Shown: positions 35,348 to 46,250, numbered from the stretch's first letter. The stretch: 64,000 nucleotides of DNA from Bryoerythrophyllum caledonicum (GCA_963971425.1 OZ020514.1:24974602-25038601), one strand, 5' to 3'. The notes: generated from the letters alone by a model not told the origin. Numbers and translations are program-made.

Positions 35348-36150
35348 TATGTCCCTCTCAGATCTGCACACAGAGGAGACTGAGAACACAAATATTAGAT
35401 TGCTAAATTGATCATCCAATTAGGATGGAGAGGTTACCCTTTAGCTCGACTTGAGCTAAAGTGTAACCGAATACAAAGTATGTCAATAATACTCTGCAAC
35501 AAAATTTAGTCAATTGGAGAATTCTCACAGATCCTTTCAATCAATTCATGCCTGTAAACCGTTCAACTCCTTAAATCCTGGAAAATCTTACGAACCGATC
35601 CAATCACTCACAAACCTCAGGCTTTGAGGTTTATAAGTGGTTGGAACGAGACTGAAGCTCATTCACGGTTCACGAACCTGAACGAGAAGTTGACATGAGT
35701 TGAGATACTAGACTTCAATTACACGATGGTAACATTGTTGTATTCAAGCTAATGCTTCATCTTTAGCTCGATTCGAGCTAAAGTGCTATAGCATAGAATG
35801 TATATTTGTACAATTCTGACACTTTCAATATTTTTTTGGAAGACTTTATTTGACTTTTTTATTCATTTCATATCTACTTCTCGTTCAACTCTCAAAATTG
35901 TGGAAAAGCTAACGAACCGATCCAATCACTCACGAAGCTCACTATATGAGGTTCTCAAGTGGTTGGAGCGGGACTTAAGCTCATGCACAATTTTTGAGAG
36001 GTGAATGAGAAGTGGACATGAGTTGGGTCATCGATATCATCGGTAAACTTTACTTTTGGAATGTTTTAGGTTAGAAAGTAGAGGTGTTTGAGATGTGTTT
36101 TAGGTATATTGTTTTACACTTTAGCTCGATTCGAGGTAAATTGTGTTGGC
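35348..36150. repeat. ~320-350 bp tandem upstream repeats, left arm
   Basis: Two to three units with palindromes at 35437-35466 (imperfect), 35761-35783 (arm CTTTAGCTC, centre GATTC) and about 36115-36141. Each unit also holds the block 'CTTACGAACCGATCCAATCA', then CTCA and a CCTCAGGCTT-like hairpin, then AAGTGGTTGGAACG. The right arm carries five such units. Confidence 0.8.
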
Positions 36151-36547
36151 TTTGATAAATAGAAGGAGATTTCTTGAGACCCAGAGTGTTAGCGTAGATA
36201 TTATGATCTCTTTTGCTGGAGACGGGCATTAGCGCGACTATAGACACATTTAGTTGTACATTTTAGCTCCATTCGAGCTAATGTGCGAAAAATGATGCAC
36301 TAGTCCTATACAATTCAACTCTACTTGAGCTGAAGTGAGCTGGTCTAATGCATGTTATTGCGCACTTTAGCTCGAGTCGAGCTAAATTAGGCTTTCCAGT
36401 ATGCTTTATTTGCCACACTTTACCTCGAGTCGAGGTAAAGTGCAGCCAAAAGAGCACACTGGAGAGCCCACTTTAGCTCGACTCGAGCTAAAGTGTGGCC
36501 CATATTGCACAGTGGTGGCCCCACTTTAGCTCGAGTTGAGCTAAAAG
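36115..36547. repeat. Palindrome cluster, left arm
   Basis: At least seven GANTC-type palindromes in about 430 bp, at about 36117, 36258, 36361 (centre GAGTC), 36416-36442 (variant arm CACTTTACCTC), 36469-36495 (perfect 27 bp) and about 36521, plus a weak one near 36320. Spacing is irregular and the intervening sequence is unique, so this is not a CRISPR array. The mirror cluster is at 47219-47552. Confidence 0.9.
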
Positions 36548-37189
36548 GTGTTCATTGAATAGCATATTTATTGCAATTTGTGCAAATTTGTCTTTCGTTA
36601 TATGATATTCAAGACGTAGGGTTGAGGGCTCCTGGGTGAGAGTATGGATTTTACCTTTCAGCCATTGATTATGAACTTGAATCCCAGACAAATTCTGCTG
36701 GAACTAGATGTCCTGCAAGAACAATAACAAACCGACACACACAATCAATCAAAGTAGCACATGGAAACCAACACATTGATACCAGCACATTGAAACTAAC
36801 AAATTGAAACTAGCACAAGCAGAACATTGACACCGGCACAAACCAACACATTTAAACTAGCACAAACCACCACAAAACACCACAGACCACCACAGACCAC
36901 CACATTGAAACCACCAAATTGAAACCACCAAATTGAAACCACCAAATTGAAACCAACACATTGAATACACAAACTCATCTACGTGCTCACATATACATCA
37001 AAAGCAATGCTACACATATATAATGTTTCAACACATCACATCAAAAGCAATACTACACAAATATCAAAAGAAATGCAAGACTGAATGAGTGCACTTACCT
37101 TTAAAACTGAGAAATCCGACTCAAATAGCTGCAAGTCTTGTTCCTTGTTCACGTCAATCCTCCGCGCACGGCCGTTTCAGACTCTACGT
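36548..37189. repeat. Inner arm sequence with CA-rich simple repeats
   Basis: Contains ACCACCAAATTGAAA-type 15-bp units (about 36896-36960) and ACAAACCACCACA-type units (36838-36900). A 67-codon minus frame at 36488-36691 is conserved as sequence in the right arm near 47040-47170 (CAATGGCTGAAAGGTAAAAT read there on plus). It may be a relic exon; no domain seen. Confidence 0.6.
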
Positions 37190-37282
37190 GCTCACAGAAA
37201 CTCACACAAACTCACACAAACTCACACAAACTCACACAAACTCACACAAACTCACACATTCTCACACAATCTCACACAAACA
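37190..37282. repeat. 10-bp tandem repeat (CTCACACAAA)n
   Basis: Nine or so units of CTCACACAAA with a few variants, in the left arm only; the right arm has different simple repeats at the matching place. Open frames here are repeat artefacts. Confidence 0.95.
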
Positions 37283-38260
37283 ACCCTAAACTCCAGCGCT
37301 ACAGTATACACAAACTCACACAACCAGAATCGCATGTCCTACAAACCCTATCCGCAGAAAACCCTAAAGTCCAGTAAATTGTGCACGAAAGCCTAAACTG
37401 CAATGCTAGAGTATACACAAACTTAACAAACCCTGTAGATAACGAAACTAACACAAACTGTAAAGACGCAACGATGAACAAAACAACAACAACAACGCCT
37501 GGAAGAACAACAACGCGTTGAAGAACAAAGAGAAAGCTTGGACAACAACGAAAAGAGGAAAAAAGAAGCTCGCGCCATGATTTTGTGGGGTACTTCCTAG
37601 GGCACCTAAAGCCGTGGAGGGTCGAAACCCTGTAGCCGCGTGGTGCTCCCGAGATACCCTCGGGATACCCTTCGCGATATTGGGGTGAGACCCTGGCGTA
37701 TTAAAGGTGGATGCACCACAAATCATTCACCTTCGTTATTGATACCCGGAATTTCAAAAAGTCAATTTAATCTTACTAGAATAAGTTCAAGATATTATGC
37801 GCATTTAGTATTTCTGTACTCATAAATTTCCTACACAATTTATCTGAGCCATTAACACTACAATTTTGCTTATTCTGGGGCAACGAACACGAAGCAAAGA
37901 AAAAGTGATTATTTCCAATTTCATTCGTATGATCTCAATTAAAACTTAAAAATTGACATTTTCTCAATAATACACAAACTTAGATTGCACGGAAGTGAAC
38001 GATTATAGTGTTTAGTGTTAGAAACAAGATTATAGCGTTCAGTTTTCTTTCATGCTTTCAGTGGATCAGCTGGCTTCCACTTGACTGGATTTCAATTTCT
38101 ACTTTACACAAGGAGTAAATTCATTACCATCAATATATATAGGTTCTTCTTACACCAGTTATTAGGTGAAGCACATTTAAGAGAGTTTTAAAGCTTTGAT
38201 ATCCCGTAGCATTAGCGTATGTTCTAACTTCTCTACCTCTAGACTTCAGGTCATTCTTAT
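37283..38260. repeat. Innermost segment of the left inverted arm
   Basis: No gene. From about 37560 (GGTACTTCCTAGGGCACCTAAA) to about 38190 it mirrors 45150-45790, including GATACCCGGAATTTCA against TGAAATTCCGGGTATC. It forms the border between arm and centre. Confidence 0.75.
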
Positions 38261-38316
38261 AGATCAAAAGATCTTCCTATCCTCAGCGTCTCACTGGATG
38301 GGAAGATCTTCCTATC
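38257..38316. repeat. GATC palindromes at the start of unit B
   Basis: AGATCAAAAGATCTTCCTATC (about 38260) and GATGGGAAGATCTTCCTATC (38297-38316, one mismatch from a perfect 20-bp palindrome) lie just before the first methyltransferase-like exon of unit B. Their core GATC differs from the GANTC core of the arms. Confidence 0.8.
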
Positions 38317-38366
38317 ATACCCTCGTGCTTTCTTCTATCCGAGTCTCTCATGATGTTCTTTGTGTC

Positions 38367-40480
38367 CGTTTTTTTTGTACAGGCTTGGCTAGACAAGGTT
38401 CCCGCTGTTTTCACAAAGAATGACTTCACAAAAGATGATGCCATTGGATAACCAAAGTTGCCGCTTCCCTTCGTCAATGAGCGGGTTTACCAGACCTGGC
38501 TGAGCATCCAGGAGAACTGGATAAGTGGTCTACTACCTGACCCATACGGGGTGCAATGCACTTTTCCTGGCGGTGCGGACGGCGACTCTGCCAAAGAGGC
38601 CAATGATGCGGATTCTGTGGTGAAGAGTGAGAGGGCAAAGCACAGGCGCTACCAAAGTAGGGCCTTGAGAAAGGCCGATCTTCTGCCGCTTTATGCCATG
38701 TGGGAGACCGATGTGACAGAGTTGCTAAGCTCGTCATGGAGAAGAAGTGCTCGATTAAGTCGACGAAGTCCACAAAGAAGGCTCATGTTCTTAAGGGACT
38801 TGAATACTGGTGCAGCATCAAGAAGAAGAAGAGACTCATCAAAAATGAGTTTATGCACTACTTTATGACGAAACCGCTGTAGTCAAAGACTCAGAAGGAT
38901 GTGTGTTATACGGAGACGGAGTACGGTGATGCGGTCAATGAATTCAAGGTTTTGGAGTTTGTGGTTGTCTCTTGGTATGACAGGTTGATGAAGGATAAGG
39001 CTGGCATTGAGTTCTTTGCAAAGCGCGGGAATAACTTGGCGCCATTCTCCAACCCAGAAGACTTTCTAGCCGTTCTGAAGTTGCTCTTCGAGTAGCAGAA
39101 GCAATTTTCATTGCAGGAGCGTTTGCCGGAGCCGTTGACTGCTGTTGAGTCGTTTTCTGCCTTCTATAGGTGCAACACCATGGACTGGCTTATTGAGGAT
39201 GTTGAGAAGTCTACCCACTTGTCCACATTATTGGAGAAGGGATGGTTGGCGATGGATGCAAACGTGGTGTTTGTTTCCTGCTTCGTTGATCGAGATACTG
39301 GCCGTGAATCCGATTTCAACGGTATCTATGAGCGGGTCGTGAAAACTTTGCAGGCCATGGAGTACAAGGATGAGCATCAATTTCGGAGGACTTGTAATTC
39401 TTGTGTGTTTATCACCGACCGGGATGGTATGGTGGAGGTTGCAAATGCTATTGCAGAGAAGGGTTCGACGGTTCACCAGATCAAACCATGGAATTTTTCA
39501 TCGATTTTATATATCACGGAGGGTATTGAGGGCTTCAAGAGACCTCCAACTCCTGAACTGACACTTGAATGGGATGTAGTATCCGCATCGGATTTCAAAA
39601 ATGCGACAACGCAATGGAATCAGCTCAGGTGGGCAAATTTCAATATCGATGCGGTTGATAATATTATTGGGACACTTGCGGCGCCCAAGAATGTCATTGT
39701 GAACATCGGAAGAGGCTCTACAATAACCTGGCTTGGTTTGGTAAGTGGATAGGAATATATTTTGATCTCCCTGCTGTATGCTATGATGTGTGTGATTCTT
39801 GTTGTTGCATTGTGATTGTTGGCATTCCAAGTTTTCATTTGTATCGCTTGATTTTGCTTGGAGACAAAGGGCGCGCAAGTCATCGAGGTCGTCTATTCGA
39901 AGGACGAACGTTTGGCTGCCATAAGGATGGCCACAGGTATCTGGGACTCTCAAAAAGTGGTTGCAGTAACAGTTCCTGAACAAGAGAAACTAACCAATGA
40001 GAAGCTGCCTAGGATGAAGGAGCCCAGGATGATAGAGCCTAGGGATAGACAACCCAGGAAGAAGGAGCGGGCCTCGAAGAGAGGGCACCATCGCAAGAAT
40101 TTGGTCACTGCCGACGAGCAAGAGGTGATTGAGAGGTCCAGGCAAACATAGAGGGAGGAGGCAAATGAGGATGAGGAGGAAGAGCAGGAGAATGACAACA
40201 CGGCGGAGAACAATGACGAGGATGACGACGACAAGGCGGAGAGGCGAAGGAAACGACTACAGGAGCCACCTGATGAAGAATTGAGCACGGAGGACGAGAT
40301 GGAGGACGAGACGGTGGCCGAGGAGGAGGTCGAGGAGGAGTTCCAAGTTCGCCGGCCTCGAAAGAGTAAGATCTCGAAGAGAAAAGCCTCGAAAGAGCCG
40401 CAAACCCATTAGCATGACGAGTTTCTACCGACTGAGGATCCTGTAGGAGAAGGCTCTTCTCCGCACAGTTCTTAAGTATG
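38367..40480 (+). pseudogene. Unit B methyltransferase-like gene
   Basis: Begins after a pyrimidine tract and CAG acceptor at about 38366 (AWLDKVPAVFTKNDFTKDD). Then VNERVYQTWLSIQENWISG (about 38474); a long frame at about 38901-39752 with CNSCVFITDRDGMVEVANAI and then EKG, which recalls the '..vlvf.d.e.l..l...l...G' block that follows the catalytic loop in amino methyltransferases; and PKNVIVNIGRGSTITWLGL at about 39688, like the late SAM motif I 'gd.VlDpf.GsGtt...a'. After a probable GT-AG intron (about 39740-39870) it continues GAQVIEVVYSKDERLAAIR (motif II-like 'G..viGve....y...A'). The tail is highly charged (about 40150-40400, many EE/DD, then RRPRKSKISKRK). Several in-frame stops show decay. 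Enzyme class (N6-A or N4-C) is inferred from motif order only. Confidence 0.45.
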
Positions 40481-40860
40481 ATGCAGCGGCTAACTCTAAA
40501 CTCCATCACCAGAACAATTAATCTTCTGACGATTTATATAATTTTTTTAGATGCTCAGTAATCTAATAGGGAATTTTTTTTGTTTACTGTTGTAATTTTT
40601 TTTGTTTATTATTGTAAATTCTTTTGTTTAAGAAGTTCCTCGATTGGTCTTTGTGGATTGGAGGATCCTTCATTCCTCAGTGAGTACTGGAGGATAGGAG
40701 GATCTTTCGATCCACATTGGTCTTACGCTTTGCCCGTCTTAATACGAAGATCTGAGAACCCTAATTCTATCATATTCTAATTCTCTATCCTAAATCTATG
40801 TCGTCCGAGTTATGTGCGAAGGGGGATCCCTCCATTGGGAAAGCTTGACGGTGGCCTAAT
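40481..40860. repeat. Unit B intergenic with GATC palindromes
   Basis: TTGGAGGATCCTTCATTCC (about 40660) and GATAGGAGGATCTTTCGATCC (about 40693) are imperfect GATC-centred palindromes between the methyltransferase-like gene and the linker ORF. Otherwise AT-rich. Confidence 0.7.
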
Positions 40861-41616
40861 ATCCAAGATGTGAGTGCATGCACTGGTGAAGACGTGGTCG
40901 TACGTCTTGCTGCTTATACCGAGGCGATGGATGGAGTGGCGTCGTTGTGCGACATCGAGAATAGAGATGTGAGTGGAACGGCCGATGAAGGCATCGAAGA
41001 TAAATCTGTTGAGGCCCTTGTTGAAAAGCTGCCACAAGACATCAAGGCAGTTGTTGCGCCATTGCCGAAATGGTCTGTTTCGCAATATAAAAAGCTAGTA
41101 TTTATATACACGACGGAGCATACCCCGGGAAAATCTGGCTCTACGACGAGAGTGACATGTCCGATTGTACGTTTATCTCCACCCAAAGTTCCATCGGACG
41201 ATGTTCACCGTTCTATGTCCGGCACGATGCCAATGGAGGTAGATGCATCATCTGAGCCTAGTTCCAGCGCTGCACTGGGGACTATCTCGAATCGTGAGCA
41301 ACACTCGGCTATAGATACACTTGCCAGACTTCTTGCTACCGATTGCACCGCGTCTTCTCCAACTCCTTAAGCTCGGACTTCTTCCCCAGATGGCGTGGAG
41401 ATTGCGGAAGAATTGTTGGCTGGGATATTTGATGAGGCCAACGAATCTCTGCAGGCCTTCAGTCCTCCTGCGAACGTGTTGAAGTCTGCGGTCAATGATG
41501 CAGATTCAGACTCACTGAAGTTTAGCCAGGATTATAGGGTCGACTCGAAGTTGCTTCATGATGAAGCTGCTGTTGGGGAGAAGACTGCACGTTGGGGTGC
41601 CAATTCTGGTGGTTGA
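40861..41616 (+). pseudogene. Unit B linker ORF
   Basis: Two frames (about 40870-41370 and 41395-41616) form an acidic, serine-rich reading with ALVEKLPQDIKAVVAPLPKW and ELLAGIFDEANESLQAFSPP, without a recognised domain. Its position between methyltransferase and phosphatase matches the linker ORF of the arms (28143-28560 and 53750-54027), but sequence likeness is not evident. A single stop separates the two frames. Confidence 0.45.
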
Positions 41617-41686
41617 TCCTCTATTGAAGGTACATCTCTTGGAGGCCGCTCTACCTTCACTACTCTCCTCTTTTTTTATTGTATCA

Positions 41687-41812
41687 GTAGATAGGAATAT
41701 CTTCTGATGTCATCGCCTTCTTGGTGCTCTATATATCTAGATGGGAAGATCTTCTGATGTCCTCGCCTCCTTCATTTGGTGCTTTATAGATCTAGATAGG
41801 AAGATCTTTTGA
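41687..41812. repeat. Tandem GATC palindromes in a probable intron of unit B
   Basis: Three units of about 50-60 bp, each with TAGATRGGAA, then RATCTTYTGATGTC and then a CGCCTYCTT-like stretch (about 41688, 41740, 41793). Two have AGATCT centres and the first has ATATCT. It lies between the linker ORF and the phosphatase exon. Confidence 0.85.
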
Positions 41813-41909
41813 TGTCCTTCCCTCTTTACAAATGCTTGCTCTTTGGTTCACTACAGCTGAAATACTTCCATCCGCTCTGACTGTCGCCCCTCGCTCTGCA
41901 AAGGTAATG

Positions 41910-42308
41910 GATCCGAGGTACACGATCGTCCTAGACTTGAATGGATGTTTGGTCCACAGAACTGATAGCGGTCGCGGTTGTATCCCTAGACTGGACTATG
42001 TTCTGTTTTTGAACTGGTTGTGGAGTAAGGCTAATGTTGTGGTATGGAGTTGCGCCATTCCGAGAAACATAGAATTCATGTTAGACTGTGTTTTGTCTCG
42101 TTCTTCTCTCAAACGAGAGCAACTGCCGATTTTGTCACAGAACGATGTGACGTTTTCTTCCTTTCCCAGAAGCAAGGGCAAGACAGACAAGAAGTACATG
42201 ATGAAAGATCTTAGAAAACTTAGAGGTGTTCTTGAGCATGTGGACCTTGATCGAGCATTGCTAGGATTGGATTCAGGAAGTCTGCGATCGCACGTAATAT
42301 CGTATTAG
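41910..42308 (+). CDS. FCP1/NIF-like HAD phosphatase, first part (unit B)
   Basis: DPRYTIVLDLNGCLVHRTD gives the DLNG nucleophile motif. RLDYVLFLNWLWSKANVVVW, then SCAIPRNIEFML, is the '..vvWSsa....v...l' region, and KKYMMKDLRKLRGVLEHVDL leads into the second aspartate region. The exon ends near LLGLDSGS. The remaining core lies at about 42840-43135 after an intron containing a GATC palindrome (about 42465). It is clearly related to the left-unit phosphatase but much diverged. Confidence 0.7.
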   Translation, partial: DPRYTIVLDLNGCLVHRTDSGRGCIPRLDYVLFLNWLWSKANVVVWSCAIPRNIEFMLDCVLSRSSLKREQLPILSQNDVTFSSFPRSKGKTDKKYMMKDLRKLRGVLEHVDLDRALLGLDSGSLRSHVISY

Positions 42309-42839
42309 GGTGTTCTAAACTATGGGATTCCAAGAATGGAAAATTTCATTGACTAAACACTACTATTGATGATTTGTTTATTTGTTAATATGGCTTCAAT
42401 ATATCCTTATCAATGGTTTACAACTACCACATGTAACACGCTTCATGTCCTCTATTGCTGTGATGTTTAGATAGGAATATCTTCCGATCTAACTTCCAGC
42501 TCTTCTCTTTTGTTATGTTCGCAGCTTGTCCGCGACGACTCAAAAAAAGTCATCGTATTGTCTGTGAACGGATTGCTTTGCTTTGAGCAATACTATAAGA
42601 TCACAACAACATTATTGTTCGACCTGGTTTCATAGAGATCTTCTAAATCCTATTGAGGTCCTTCCATGTTGGTATATGGTCGTCCATGGTCCCCGGACGG
42701 CTGAAGAGGGTTCTTCAAGTGGTCCTCCCTGATGACATAAGGTCGAGACTTCTCTTCGTTTATGGATGAAACAAGTGCTCAAGGCCACAATTTTATCCTT
42801 ACTGTTACAAGGTTCTTCGAAGACTATCAATAGACCAAA

Positions 42840-43135
42840 AGACAAAGAAAATTTGCCATCCTGACAAAGTATTGATGGTTGATGATCAACCAATGCGGCA
42901 TGTCTTTAACGGAGACATGGCTTGCTACTTTCCGAAGCCTTGGCGTGATGAAATGGTCTTACCCAATGCATCCAATGTCATACAAAATATTACTAGAGCA
43001 TTGATTCTGTTCATCGTTCTACTGCGATCTTATGCCTCGGTGAAAAACTATCTACGTCAACATCAGATGGATGGAAAGTACAAACAAAGACTGCTTGAAT
43101 CATCGCACATTGACCAAGTACTGCAAACTTTGTAG
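42840..43135 (+). CDS. FCP1/NIF-like HAD phosphatase, last part (unit B)
   Basis: DKVLMVDDQPMRHVFNGDMA at about 42863-42922 matches the 'tLliDD.p.....N' box of FCP1-like enzymes (compare NTLVIDDNPIMYMLN in the left unit), followed by CYFPKPW and a helical tail to 43135. About 500 bp separate it from the first part; splice sites were not fixed. Confidence 0.6.
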
Positions 43136-43740
43136 AACTAAACTGCATTACATGGTTGGTTTTACCATTTTTGTTTTGCCACAGCTTCTCATTCACTTTT
43201 GATCTATGAATAAAGTCTTCAATGAGTATTACTCTCTTTCCTCGATTGCCCTTAAACACCTATTACTTTAATGCTTACTAGTTAATGTGTTTGATGGATC
43301 AATGGATCTATTAATGTATCTATAGGAAGATCCCTCTATGTAGCTATCGTTTGATCAGTTTCTTATTGTGTATTGGTCATCCATGATAACAATTCAATGG
43401 CTTTTACTGTCTATCTTTGCGCCCCACTTGAACGACTATTACTTTTATGCTTATTTGATAATGTATTTCATGGATGGGCAGATCTATCAATGAATCTATA
43501 GGGAGATCCCTCTATGTAACTGTTGTTTGATCAGTTTCTCATTCAGTTTTGACCTATGATAACAATTCAATGGCTATTTCTGTCTTTCTTCGCGCTCATT
43601 TCTTGTAATATTTTTCAATACTTTGTTATGATGGTAACATTGGCAGATCTTAAGGTCTAGCATCCTGTACATAATAATGTGCCAGAGTCTAGATTTCATC
43701 CAATAGTCTTAATTTACTTAAATGTGGCATATATACAATA
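43136..43740. repeat. Unit B 3' flank with GATC repeats
   Basis: Two related ~170-bp units (about 43265-43420 and about 43440-43600) share CCCTTAAAC/GCCCCACTTGA, then TATTACTTT, then GATGGATC/GATGGGCAGATCTATCAATG, then AATCTATAGGGAGATCCCTC and TGTTTGATCAGTTTCT. Each contains several GATC sites in short imperfect palindromes. No gene. Confidence 0.75.
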
Positions 43741-44150
43741 AATATAGAAACACAAATAAAATACTCATTAGATATCCATCACATAGGCATTTAATGTGCA
43801 TTACATATTGAGTAATATTCATTAAATACTCATTGAATATTCAAATACACATTGATTTTACATTAGAAATCTATTAACTATTCATTAACTATTCATTAAC
43901 TATTCATCAACAATATATTAAATACTCTATAAATAATCATTAAATATACAAATATAAATGAAATTGTCATAAAATATACTTTAAAAACTCTAAAGATTTA
44001 TTAAATAATATTTAAATATTCTTTAATTGTTCATGAAAGTTACAGATATACAAATATACATTAAATATTCTATAAAAATTCATTACAAAGTCATTAGTTT
44101 TTTGCTAAAGATATGATTATACATTAAATATTCATTAGATATTCCTAAAT
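43740..44150. repeat. AT-rich degenerate repeat (ATTCATTAAATA-like)
   Basis: Loosely repeated 11-13-bp words such as CATTAAATACTCATTGAAT and ATTCATTAACT across about 400 bp at over 75% AT. No coding potential. Confidence 0.8.
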
Positions 44151-44429
44151 AATGTCAAAGGAATGCGAGAGATGGGAATGAGAATAGTTGAGAATAAGAG
44201 GATAAGAATTTGAGGTTGAAGATGAGATATGAAGAATAAATGCATGGCGACCGGTAGGCAGAAGATTCTAAGCTAACACTATTTATCAAGTAACAAATTT
44301 GTGTGCTAGAGTAGGGTTTTGATTGAGGGCTATTACAAAATGAATTGCAGTAGGTGAACGATTGAGGGATAATATCCATGACCATGGCGGCTAAAATTAA
44401 TTGCCTACTTGTTGACAAATAATGTACTA

Positions 44430-44832
44430 GAAAAAGAGCATCTCCATCGGGGCAGAAGGTCTGAGAGAAATGTCGGAATGCAAGAATAAACACTATAAAG
44501 CCCACTCCGCGAGGCCCAGGCCGATGTCCCGGTCCACCGAGGTGGCGGTGTGGGTTCTTCTCAACAGTTAATTTATGAAAAGTATAGGGGATACCAAAAT
44601 TCCATGAGAGCATGTGTCCAATCATATAATGGCACGTGGGAATTAAAAAAAACAATAAGAACCCCAAAAAAGATTGGCGAACTACAGCGTCAGCGCTAGG
44701 CGCTGACGTTCCTCCAGAGTGGCCAATTCGGGGACGGGTGCGAGGGAGAATGGGTACCCTCCCTCTCGTCATCACAAACTAGGGCACCTCTTCCCCTAGC
44801 GTTGAAAATTCCTCGTCAGGGGTAAAGATGCT
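44430..44832. mobile_element. Candidate MITE with an internal hairpin
   Basis: Starts AGCATCTCCATCGGGG, like the 'GCATCTCCAACGG' ends of plant PIF/Harbinger- or Mutator-type MITEs, and ends GGGGTAAAGATGCT, giving a short AGCATCT inverted end. It is markedly GC-richer than both flanks. The interior contains the perfect hairpin CGTCAGCGC-TAG-GCGCTGACG at about 44687-44707. No clear target duplication. The 206-codon minus frame crossing it (44155-44775) runs through repeat sequence and is not taken as a gene. Confidence 0.4.
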
Positions 44833-44898
44833 GTAACTACACTATTTGTACCGTTAAACTTAAAGCATAAATGAAGTGAAATAAAAGGACATAATTCA

Positions 44899-44996
44899 TA
44901 CTTTAGCTCTATTAGAGCTAAAGTGTGCACCATCACTTAATGTAGGGAACTAAAAAGAAAATATGCACACTTTAGCTCCAGTAGAGCTAAAGTATG
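44899..44996. repeat. Palindromes with a non-GANTC centre
   Basis: CTTTAGCTCTA-T-TAGAGCTAAAG (44901-44923, perfect) and TTTAGCTC-CAGTA-GAGCTAAA (about 44970-44990) keep the TTTAGCTC arm but have other centres. They lie just outside the right arm and resemble one at about 57660. Confidence 0.85.
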
Positions 44997-45829
44997 CACT
45001 GGCATTGATTTTAAAACTATTCTACAACTTGATGTGGTCTTAACATACTTATTGTCTATTTTATTCTCATAGTTAAAAATATCAAACTCACAATAAAGAA
45101 AAACTTGAATTCAAAGTAATAGAATCTTAAATCGTAGCTTGAAAACTATTTTAAATAGGCTTCACCCCTCTCGAACACCTAATAGCTGGTGTAGGAGGAA
45201 CTTATATATAACAATGGTAATGAATTTACTCCTTGTGTAATGCAGAAATTGAAACCAAGTCAAGTCAAAGCTAGCTAATCCACTCAAAGCATGAAAGAAA
45301 ACCAAACACTACAATCAATTTTTTAACAATAAACACTAAAATTGTTTGCTTCCGTGCAATCAAAGTTTGTGTATTATTGAGAATATGTCAATTAATAAGT
45401 CTTTATTGAGATCGTATGGCTGAAATTGGAAATATATTTTTTTGCCTCCTGCTCATTGCCTCAGAATAAACAATTTTGTAGTGTTTTAGGCTCAGAGAAA
45501 CTGTCTAGGAAACTTACGAGTAGAGAAATAGTAAACGCGTATAATATCTTCAACTTAACCTAGTGAGATTTGTTTTTCTTCCTGAAATTCCGGGTATCAA
45601 TATTGGAGGTGAATGATGAGTGGTGCATCCACCAATCATGCCCGAGGGTATTACCCTGATACCTCAAGGTGCATCCCGAGGGTATTAAAGCATCACCTCA
45701 CTGCTAAAGGATTTCGACCCTCCACGACTTTAGGTGCCCAAGGGAGTACCCCTACGAAGTTGTGGCACGAGTCTCTTTTCCCTCATTGTTCTGTGCATGT
45801 AGCTATGTTGTTGTCTTAATTTGCGGGAG

Positions 45830-46250
45830 AGTTGCCGCTTGTGTTCGTGTTGTGAGTTGTTGTTTGCGTTAGAGTTGCCGCCTGTGTTTCTGTTGTTTTC
45901 TAAAGGGTTTGCTGAGTTTGTGTATGTTCTAGTGCTGGAGTTTAGGGCTTGTTGCGCAATATTTCCAGGGTTGTTCCGGCGTCCGTCCGTCCGGTAGTGT
46001 CCGTTCGTCCGGCTGTCTGTCCAATAGAGGTTGTTGTCCGTCCGGTAGAGAATATTCGGGTATATTCGGGTATATTCGGGAATATTCACATAGATTTGGG
46101 ACATATTATTTAGAATATTCTAGGCATCTGTCCAGTAAGGGTGTTGTCCGTCTTGTTCGACTGTCCGACTGTCCGTCCGTCCGCTGTCTTTGGGCCCCTG
46201 TCTGTCTATGTAGACAACCCTGAATATTTCTGGAGCGCTTTGCTTTGCTG
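45830..46250. repeat. Simple repeats in the right arm (GTCC and TATATTCGGG units)
   Basis: GTCCGTCCGTCCG-type runs (about 45980-46060 and 46145-46190) flank four 10-bp TATATTCGGG units (about 46049-46082). The left arm has unrelated simple repeats at this position, so these have turned over since the arms separated. Confidence 0.85.

Larger units (their letters stand above)
28260..38190. repeat. Left arm of a giant inverted repeat
   Basis: Its reverse complement matches the right arm (45150-54027) in the same order: linker ORF, coiled-coil/NLS region, methyltransferase exons, ParB-like part, first exon, upstream tandem repeats, palindrome cluster, CA-rich stretch, and a CCTCCGCGCACGGCCGTTTC-type stretch (37160 against about 46330). 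The inner end near 38190 (TACACCAGTTATTAGGTG) matches about 45180. The arms are clearly diverged, and the left arm is enlarged by a solo LTR-like repeat and a local duplication (33.0-36.1 kb). Confidence 0.85.

Noticed and set aside
36115-36547. Regularly recurring palindromes resembling a CRISPR array
   Set aside because: Spacing is irregular, units are imperfect, no cas genes are present and the surrounding genes are eukaryotic with introns. The palindromes also occur singly over 30 kb.
37190-37282. (CTCACACAAA)n as a coding repeat, since three frames stay open
   Set aside because: The unit is simple sequence and open frames are expected from its composition; the right arm has unrelated repeats here.
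44155-44775. 206-codon minus-strand ORF
   Set aside because: It crosses the MITE-like insert into AT-rich DNA, has no motif and has no counterpart elsewhere in the complex.
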